A stretch of DNA of 43,901 bases from Legionellales bacterium (lineage in GTDB: Bacteria; Pseudomonadota; Gammaproteobacteria; DSM-16500): positions 1 to 43,901 of the forward strand of contig CANJVW010000014.1 in NCBI GenBank assembly GCA_947478495.1, written 5' to 3'. The position numbers were made by a program, and so were the translations under genes. This document shows, in pieces, positions 37,901-43,901 of this stretch. Position 1 is the first letter of the stretch. The number at the start of each line of letters is the position of its first letter. The notes beneath the pieces are model-generated. The model searched no databases, was not told the DNA's origin, and was given only the letters and a program-made list of their open reading frames with translations.

Positions 37901-40900
37901 GCTGCACGATCTCTCGCCATGAACGGACGGGTAATTCTTTGTCTTTTAATTCAATCAAACAAGACAACATGATTTGTGCGATCTGCAGATTGGTGATGAG
38001 TGGAATATGATGGTCAATCGCGGTGCGGCGAATAATAAAACCATCCGTTTGCGATTTGGCATCTGTCACGGCGCGATGTGTTGGGATATTAATAATTAAA
38101 TCGATTTTGCGATTCCCAATGATCGTTCTGATGTTGGGCTCTACTTTCTCATTGGCTTTGTAAACAAAATAAGAGCCGATACCGTTTTTAGACAAGTAGG
38201 AATGCGTGCCGCCCGTGCTGTAAATCTCCCATCCGCGATCTTCAAGTTCGCGAAGATACGATAATAGTTTATGTTTGTGGGCATCTGCGATAGACACCAA
38301 AAGGCGCTTACCTAAAATATTTTGTTCGGTGGACAACCAAGCGCGCCAATACGCGTCATACAGATTTTCGCCGAGACAGGCGACTTCACCCGTGGATGCC
38401 ATTTCAACATGTGCGACAGGATCCGCGCCTTTCAAGCGATTGTAGGAAAATTGCGGCACTTTGACGCCGACATAATCGAGCTCGAGCGTTTCATACCGTG
38501 TTGGCAGATACAATCCGAGCATGACTTCTGTCGCGATCGCAATAAAGTTATGATTTGTCGTTTTAGAGACAAAAGGAAAAGAACGTGAAGCGCGTAAATT
38601 GCATTCGATGACTTGTATATTATTATTTTTGGCAATAAATTGAATGTTAAAAGGCCCTGTGATATTGAGTGCCTTGACAATTTCTTGCGTGATTTTTTTG
38701 GTGCGCCGAATGGTTTCTAAATATAAACGTTGCGGGGGGAGCACAAGAGTGGCATCGCCCGAGTGAACGCCCGCATTTTCAACATGCTCGCTGATGGCTT
38801 CAATTACAATAGTACCGTGATCGGCGACTCCATCCATCTCGAGTTCTTTTCCGTCAAGAATAAACTGAGACATCACAACGGGGTGCTCAGGCGACACAGC
38901 GGCGGCCAATCGTAAATAGTTTTCCAATGAGGCTTCATCATTCGCCACATTCATGGCTGAGCCGGATAAAATATAAGAAGGACGGATTAAAACAGGGAAT
39001 CCAACGCGAGCAGCAAATTTTTTTGCATTTTTGAGATCGGTGACGCGCGCCCATTCAGGTTGATCAATGTTCAGTTGATTGAGCAGATCAGAAAATTTTT
39101 CCCGGTTTTCAGCGCGATCAATGTCGGAGGCGAAAGTGCCCAATAGAGGATATCCGAGATAGGCGAGAGGCGCCGCTAGATTGTTGGCGACCTGTCCACC
39201 GACAGATACAACGATACCTTGTGTTTTTTCAAAATCGGCAATATCGCGAACTCGCTCAAGCGACAACTGTTCGAAGTACAATCGATCGGATTCATCATAA
39301 TCCGTTGATACAGTTTCAGGATTAGAATTAATTAAGATGGCTTTTTTGCCGAGGCGGCGACACGCGCGCAAGGTATTGACGGCGCACCAATCAAACTCCA
39401 CGGAGGATCCGATGGCGTAAGGGCCTGACCCTAGCACTAAATACGGTGATTCGTCGGAAGGCGGTATATCGTGCTCCGCGGCATGATACGTCATGTAAAG
39501 ATAATTCGTTTGCGCCGCCATTTCACCGGCTAACGTGTCAATTTGTTTAACATAAGGGACGATTCCTAATGTCAGTCGTGAGCCTCTAATTTTTTCTTCT
39601 GCTTCATGCGTTAAAAGACCGATCGCTTTGTCGGAAAAACCCGATTCTTTTGCGAGGCGCAATAGTTCGGGTGTCAGTGCTTCCGATACCAATCGTTTTT
39701 CGATCTGGCTGATGCGCCAAATGCCAGATAAAAACCAAGGATCAATTTGACTTAAGCGATGCGCTTCTTCAACGGTGCCTTTGTTGCAAAAAAATTGATA
39801 CGTTGCAAATAAGCGTCGATCGGTCGGAAATTCCATCTCGCGCGTGGGATTCTCAATCGTGTGCGGATAATCGCTGAGGCTGGACGCGCCAATATTTAGC
39901 ATGCCGACCGCTTTTTGCAACGCTTCTGCAAATGAGCGACCAATGCTCATGACTTCCCCAACGCTTTTCATTTCACTGCCAATCCCGCGATCGGCCGATT
40001 TTAATTTATGAGTGTCCCAACGTGGAATTTTAACGACGATATAGTCGAGCGCAGGCTCAAAGAACGCACACGTTTTTTCAGTGACGCTATTTTTGATTTC
40101 ATGCAACAGTGATCCTAGCGCTAACTTAGCCGCAACAAAGGCGAGTGGATAGCCTGTTGCTTTAGATGCGAGTGCGCTGGATCGTGAAAGACGAGCATTC
40201 ACCTCAATCGCGCGATAGTCGCCTGTTTTCGGGTGGATTGCGAATTGAATATTGCATTCACCAACAATTTGAAAAAGATGGGCTACGTCTAATGCCATTT
40301 TACGTAAGTGCTGATGTTCGGCATTGGTAAGCGTTTGAGCGGGTGCGACGACGATGCTTTCGCCGGTGTGAACGCCCATGGGGTCGAGATTTTCCATGCT
40401 GCAAATCGTTAAGGCGTTGCCTGCGCGATCGCGAATGATTTCATATTCGTATTCTTTCCACCCTAGCAAAAACTCTTCGATGAGTAAGTGCGGCACGATA
40501 CCGAGAGATTCTTTTGCGCGCTTGCTAAGCTCAGATGCGGATGATATTTTCCCCGAACCGAGTCCGCCCAATGAAAATCCGGCGCGCATCATGACGGGGT
40601 AGCCAATTTTCTCTGCAGCGCTTAAGGCCTCCGCAAGCGTGGTGACGCACATACTGAGAGGCGATTTAATTCCAATGCTTTCTAATGCGAGCTTAAATAA
40701 TTCACGGTCTTCTGTTTTGCGAATCGAATGGGTGCTCGTGCCAAGCACTGCAACATGATGTTTAGCTAAGACGCCTGCTTTTTCCAACGCCAGTCCTAGG
40801 TTGAGCGCTGTCTGGCCGCCGAAACCTAATAAAATCCCATCGGGTTTTTCTTTTTCGATAATGTTTGTCACGACATCCACGTTGAGTGGTTGGAGATATA

Positions 40901-41084
40901 CTTCATCTGCCATTTGGTCGTCGGTTTGAACGGTTGCAATATTGGGATTCACCAAGACAGTCTTGATGCCGGCTTCTTTAATGGCTTTGATCGCTTGTGA
41001 ACCGGAATAGTCAAACTCACCGGCTTGCCCAATGCGCAAACCACCTGAGCCTAATATGAGAATTTTTTTGCCCGAAAACTGCAT
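37893..41084 (-). CDS. carB: Carbamoyl-phosphate synthase large subunit
   Basis: CarB makes carbamoyl phosphate from bicarbonate, ammonia and two ATP, for pyrimidines and arginine. The ATG at 41082-41084 has GAGGGA before it and gives 1063 residues; a GTG six codons upstream overlaps the carA stop. Two ATP-grasp halves (about 1-550 and 551-940) and the C-terminal allosteric MGS-like domain (STGGTHSYL) are intact. The N-terminal motif reads [20 protein letters not shown], where typical proteobacterial CarB has LGAGPIVIGQACEFDYSG. Together with NPNIATVQT and [11 protein letters not shown] this resembles the eukaryotic CPS and Bacteroidetes-like group. This judgement is from remembered family patterns, not an alignment. 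Confidence 0.97.
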   Translation of the reverse strand: MQFSGKKILILGSGGLRIGQAGEFDYSGSQAIKAIKEAGIKTVLVNPNIATVQTDDQMADEVYLQPLNVDVVTNIIEKEKPDGILLGFGGQTALNLGLALEKAGVLAKHHVAVLGTSTHSIRKTEDRELFKLALESIGIKSPLSMCVTTLAEALSAAEKIGYPVMMRAGFSLGGLGSGKISSASELSKRAKESLGIVPHLLIEEFLLGWKEYEYEIIRDRAGNALTICSMENLDPMGVHTGESIVVAPAQTLTNAEHQHLRKMALDVAHLFQIVGECNIQFAIHPKTGDYRAIEVNARLSRSSALASKATGYPLAFVAAKLALGSLLHEIKNSVTEKTCAFFEPALDYIVVKIPRWDTHKLKSADRGIGSEMKSVGEVMSIGRSFAEALQKAVGMLNIGASSLSDYPHTIENPTREMEFPTDRRLFATYQFFCNKGTVEEAHRLSQIDPWFLSGIWRISQIEKRLVSEALTPELLRLAKESGFSDKAIGLLTHEAEEKIRGSRLTLGIVPYVKQIDTLAGEMAAQTNYLYMTYHAAEHDIPPSDESPYLVLGSGPYAIGSSVEFDWCAVNTLRACRRLGKKAILINSNPETVSTDYDESDRLYFEQLSLERVRDIADFEKTQGIVVSVGGQVANNLAAPLAYLGYPLLGTFASDIDRAENREKFSDLLNQLNIDQPEWARVTDLKNAKKFAARVGFPVLIRPSYILSGSAMNVANDEASLENYLRLAAAVSPEHPVVMSQFILDGKELEMDGVADHGTIVIEAISEHVENAGVHSGDATLVLPPQRLYLETIRRTKKITQEIVKALNITGPFNIQFIAKNNNIQVIECNLRASRSFPFVSKTTNHNFIAIATEVMLGLYLPTRYETLELDYVGVKVPQFSYNRLKGADPVAHVEMASTGEVACLGENLYDAYWRAWLSTEQNILGKRLLVSIADAHKHKLLSYLRELEDRGWEIYSTGGTHSYLSKNGIGSYFVYKANEKVEPNIRTIIGNRKIDLIINIPTHRAVTDAKSQTDGFIIRRTAIDHHIPLITNLQIAQIMLSCLIELKDKELPVRSWREIVQHV

Positions 41085-41098
41085 GGTGTTCTTATCCC

Positions 41099-42157
41099 TC
41101 ACGATTTTTTGATCAAGTCATAGAATTTTTGAAATAGCCACGTTGTATCGAGCGGTCCGGGAGCGGCCTCCGGGTGAAATTGCACAGAAAAGAAAGGCAG
41201 CTTCGTATGTTCAATACCTTCAACACTTTGATCATTGAGATTGCGAAAGTTAACTCGCCAATCCGGCGGTAATGTTGTTTCATCCACAGCGTAACTGTGA
41301 TTTTGCGACGTGAGATAACAGCGACCCGTTGCTATTTCTAAGCACGGTTGATTGTGCGAGCGGTGTCCAAAGGGTAGCTTATAGGTTTTAGCCCCGATCG
41401 CGAGCGCCATGAGCTGTGTGCCAAGGCAAATGCCAAACACCGGTTTTTTTTGAGCGAATACTTTTTGTATGGTGCGAATGGTGTCGGTGCAGTGCACAGG
41501 ATCGCCTGGTCCATTGGAAATAAATACCGCATCAAAGGGTTCATTGGTAAAATCATAATCCGGCGGAACGCGCTTGATGGTGATGGGATAGCGCAACAGT
41601 TCGCGAATGATATTTTCTTTGACCCCACAGTCAATCACGATGACGAGTTTAGGGCCTGAACCATATAGCGCCGGTTCCTTGACCGCTACTTTTTTAACCC
41701 AATCGGTATCTGAAAAGTTTTCAAAGTGAGCCGGTTTTTTTGACAAACGTGTAATGGCGCCTGGGATTACACCGAGTGTTCGGAGTCGTCTGGTTAAAGC
41801 GCGCGTATCGACACCGACAATAAAAGGAATCTGTTGCGCAACTAACCAATCCCCTAGAGAATGCTCTGCTGTGTAGTGGGAATAAAATGGTGCGAGCTCC
41901 GACAGCACGACGCCGCTCACCTGTGCGCGTGATGATTCCCAGGTAGTGGGCGCAGAAATACCATAATTCCCGATGAGCGGATAAGTAAATGTCAGGATTT
42001 GACCCGCATAAGACGGATCTGTTAGGGACTCAGTATAGCCGACCATGCCGGTATTGAAAACGACTTCACCAAAAGAGACATCTTGTTGAGAATAGGGAGA
42101 AAAGCCTGCGAAGGCTTCGCCGGTCTCGAGTACTAATTGGGCAGGAGTAAGCTGCAT
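41099..42157 (-). CDS. carA: Carbamoyl-phosphate synthase small (glutaminase) subunit
   Basis: CarA hydrolyses glutamine and channels ammonia to CarB. It has 352 residues, slightly shorter than the roughly 380 common in proteobacteria. The N-terminal domain contains GEVVFNTGMVGYTESLTDPSYAG and TYPLIGNYG (proteobacterial forms usually read TYPHIGNVG), again nearer the eukaryotic/Bacteroidetes branch. The class I amidotransferase triad is present: Cys in FGICLGTQLMALA, His and Glu in FHPEAAPGP. It is followed by carB with the start about 15 bases after its stop. The 71-base gap upstream of it holds an AT-rich stretch (TATTCTATAG on the minus strand) that could be its promoter. Confidence 0.97.
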   Translation of the reverse strand: MQLTPAQLVLETGEAFAGFSPYSQQDVSFGEVVFNTGMVGYTESLTDPSYAGQILTFTYPLIGNYGISAPTTWESSRAQVSGVVLSELAPFYSHYTAEHSLGDWLVAQQIPFIVGVDTRALTRRLRTLGVIPGAITRLSKKPAHFENFSDTDWVKKVAVKEPALYGSGPKLVIVIDCGVKENIIRELLRYPITIKRVPPDYDFTNEPFDAVFISNGPGDPVHCTDTIRTIQKVFAQKKPVFGICLGTQLMALAIGAKTYKLPFGHRSHNQPCLEIATGRCYLTSQNHSYAVDETTLPPDWRVNFRNLNDQSVEGIEHTKLPFFSVQFHPEAAPGPLDTTWLFQKFYDLIKKS

Positions 42158-42228
42158 AGTCTCAACTACTATAGAATATTTTTATGTGATCATTTTTAGC
42201 ATTTTTTACGATTTTAGTAAAGGTAAAC

Positions 42229-43901
42229 CTACTCAGCTGGTTTGTGATGAAATATCCCGGCCAAGCTAAGATTGGGTTTTTGACGTAAAACGCGAATGAC
42301 GCAGGCGTTGTGTCGGAGTCTGCGTAAAATACGTGCGAGATGGACACGGTCGCGAACGCAGATCGTGAGATCAACGGATATATAATGATCATCTAATTCG
42401 CGCGCATGGATACTTTCAATATGAGATTCGGTCTCGCCAATCGCCGAGGCTAAGCTGACTAGGCTGCCACGCTGATTTTTAATGCTGAGATTGAGATCAA
42501 TAGGAAAATTGTTTTCAGCGCTTTGCTCCCAATGCAACGAAATGTATTTGTCAGGGTTATCGTGAATATCATTCATCGCCGGGCAATGGGCAATGTGTAC
42601 CATTAGACCCTGTCCGGGTGTGATGTAACCACCGATGGCATCTCCCGGGATGGGGCGACAACATCCTGCAAAGTTCACCACAACGCCTTCGGTGCCTTTG
42701 ATCGCGAATGTACTGGGTTGAGACGCGGTGGGTTTATTGTCGTTTAGAGGATGATGGTTAAAATCAAGCGCTGCCAATTGTTTGGCGGTCAGCACAGCGG
42801 ATCGGTTGCCCATTCCAATTTCTTCCAATAGATGAGCGATGGACTCCAATTGCGTGGTGCCTACCCAGTTGTTGAGCACCTCTGTCGGAATGTGTGATAA
42901 ATGGATGTCGAGCGCTGCCAGTGCATTTTCCAATAGTCGTTTGCCGAGTTCCAGCGATTCTTCACGTTGTTGCTTTTTGAGGACGCTTTTGATGGTGCTT
43001 CGCGCTTTTCCAGTGACAACAAAATCGAGCCAAGCAGGATTGGGTCTTGCATTGGGCGCGACAACAATTTCCACTTGCTGGCCATTGGTGAGTGGTGTGC
43101 TGAGCGGTGCAATGCGTCGATCGAGTTTAGCTGTGATACAGCGGTTCCCGACATCAGAATGAATAGCATAGGCAAAGTCAACAGGAGTAGACCCGGCAGG
43201 CAATTCGAGAATATTGCCTTTCGGGGTAAATACATAGACTTCATCGGGAAATAAATCGGTTTTGACATGTTCGATAAATTCAAGCGAATTTTTCGAGCTC
43301 TTATCCAACTCCAACACGCTTTTAAGCCACTCCTGAGCGCGTTGCTGTGCATCGCCTAGGATAGATTTTTTCGTTTTATAGAGCCAATGAGCAGAGATGC
43401 CGTATTCTGCTGTATGATGCATTTCTTCTGTGCGAATCTGCACTTCAATAGGTACGCCATAGGGCCCAAAAAGAGTCGTATGCAATCCTTGATAGCTATT
43501 GGCCTTGGGGATGGCAATATAATCCTTGAAGCGCATCGTGAGCGGCTTATAGAGATTATGCAGCGCGCCAAGAATGCGGTAACACGTATCGACTTTATCA
43601 ACAATCACGCGAAACCCATAGACATCCATTACTTCCGTGAAGGATAAATGCTTATCATGCATTTTTTTGTAAATACTATATAAATGTTTTTCGCGACTGT
43701 CGAGCGAACAAACGGATAAAGTATTTTCTTTTAGGCGAGCACGTATTTGATGATTGATGAGCGTCATCATTTCTCGTCGATTGCCATGTGCTTTAATAAC
43801 CGATTCTTTTAAGATGCGATAACGCATGGGGTATAATGCGGAGAACCCGAGGTCTTCTAATTCAATGCGCAATGCATGCATACCGAGTCGATTAGCAATC
43901 G
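42229..43901 (-). CDS. spoT: (p)ppGpp synthetase/hydrolase SpoT, N-terminus outside the window
   Basis: This is a stringent-response enzyme that makes and destroys (p)ppGpp. The gene runs off the right edge, so the start and most or all of the N-terminal HD hydrolase domain are not visible; the frame is open to the last base (ANRLGMHALRIE). The synthetase domain contains YGFRVIV and RFKDYIAIPKANSYQGLHT (around 43522-43533). RFKD is the RxKD signature of bifunctional SpoT/Rel enzymes; RelA has ExDD. Next come EVQIRTEEMHHTAEYGISAHW, the TGS domain (VYVFTPKGNILELPAGSTPVDFAY), a zinc-finger-like region (NFAGCCRPIPGD) and the C-terminal ACT domain. Only about 557 residues are within view. Confidence 0.95.
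   Translation of the reverse strand, partial: IANRLGMHALRIELEDLGFSALYPMRYRILKESVIKAHGNRREMMTLINHQIRARLKENTLSVCSLDSREKHLYSIYKKMHDKHLSFTEVMDVYGFRVIVDKVDTCYRILGALHNLYKPLTMRFKDYIAIPKANSYQGLHTTLFGPYGVPIEVQIRTEEMHHTAEYGISAHWLYKTKKSILGDAQQRAQEWLKSVLELDKSSKNSLEFIEHVKTDLFPDEVYVFTPKGNILELPAGSTPVDFAYAIHSDVGNRCITAKLDRRIAPLSTPLTNGQQVEIVVAPNARPNPAWLDFVVTGKARSTIKSVLKKQQREESLELGKRLLENALAALDIHLSHIPTEVLNNWVGTTQLESIAHLLEEIGMGNRSAVLTAKQLAALDFNHHPLNDNKPTASQPSTFAIKGTEGVVVNFAGCCRPIPGDAIGGYITPGQGLMVHIAHCPAMNDIHDNPDKYISLHWEQSAENNFPIDLNLSIKNQRGSLVSLASAIGETESHIESIHARELDDHYISVDLTICVRDRVHLARILRRLRHNACVIRVLRQKPNLSLAGIFHHKPAE

Noticed and set aside
36900-37950. Glycine riboswitch before glyQS
   Set aside because: Upstream of glyQ is carB coding sequence that overlaps it. 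No paired aptamer-like structure is visible.
42229-43901. Assignment of the right-edge gene as RelA
   Set aside because: The synthetase domain has RFKD (RxKD), the mark of bifunctional SpoT/Rel enzymes; RelA has ExDD.

Overview
The window is 43.9 kb of bacterial chromosome. Most of it is conserved gammaproteobacterial housekeeping gene blocks, interrupted by one unusual locus. Three things point to a gammaproteobacterium, probably near the Legionellales (Coxiella/Legionella relatives). The gene orders are typical: lolB / tRNA-Gln / prs / rplY, tRNA-fMet / rimP / nusA / infB / rbfA / truB, and glyQ / glyS / gmhB / plsC. The ispE gene that usually sits between lolB and prs is missing, which would suit a lineage that makes isoprenoids by the mevalonate route, as Legionella and Coxiella do. 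The window also carries very large lineage-specific proteins of the kind common in intracellular members of that order. The placement is inference; no marker tree was made.

Region by region. 1-2.6 kb (minus strand): ribosomal protein L25 with a structured leader, PRPP synthetase, tRNA-Gln and the lipoprotein-localising factor LolB. 2.7-6.2 kb (plus): the GTPase/ATPase YchF and a secreted family 3 glycoside hydrolase. 6.2-7.0 kb: a gene-poor stretch with two palindromic repeat elements and one probable 65-residue ORF. 7.0-10.3 kb (minus): a large NAD-dependent glutamate dehydrogenase lacking the usual long N-terminus. 10.4-11.8 kb (plus): a retropepsin-like protease followed by RimK. 11.9-17.7 kb (minus): the transcription/translation operon rimP-nusA-infB-rbfA-truB behind tRNA-fMet. 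RimP is cut to its N-terminal domain.

17.9-26.8 kb (plus) is the unusual part. Two collinear paralogous giants (1284 and 1094 residues) flank three smaller ORFs. One small ORF is a detached copy of the basic coiled-coil tail of the first giant. The other two look like halves of one Gly/Ala-rich membrane protein separated by a -1 frame change at a canonical slippery heptamer. The second giant ends in a bipartite nuclear-localisation-like motif. Its stop codon overlaps the start of a complete tripartite RND efflux operon (outer membrane factor, adaptor, pump), and the pump gene in turn overlaps malate dehydrogenase. About 15 kb could therefore be one transcript.

33.4-43.9 kb: a 161-bp inverted-repeat element lies between mdh and plsC. 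Then, all on the minus strand, come plsC, gmhB, glyS, glyQ, carB, carA and a partial spoT. The carAB pair has sequence signatures closer to eukaryotic and Bacteroidetes-type carbamoyl-phosphate synthetase than to the usual proteobacterial form. No insertion sequences, integrases, CRISPR arrays or phage genes were seen.
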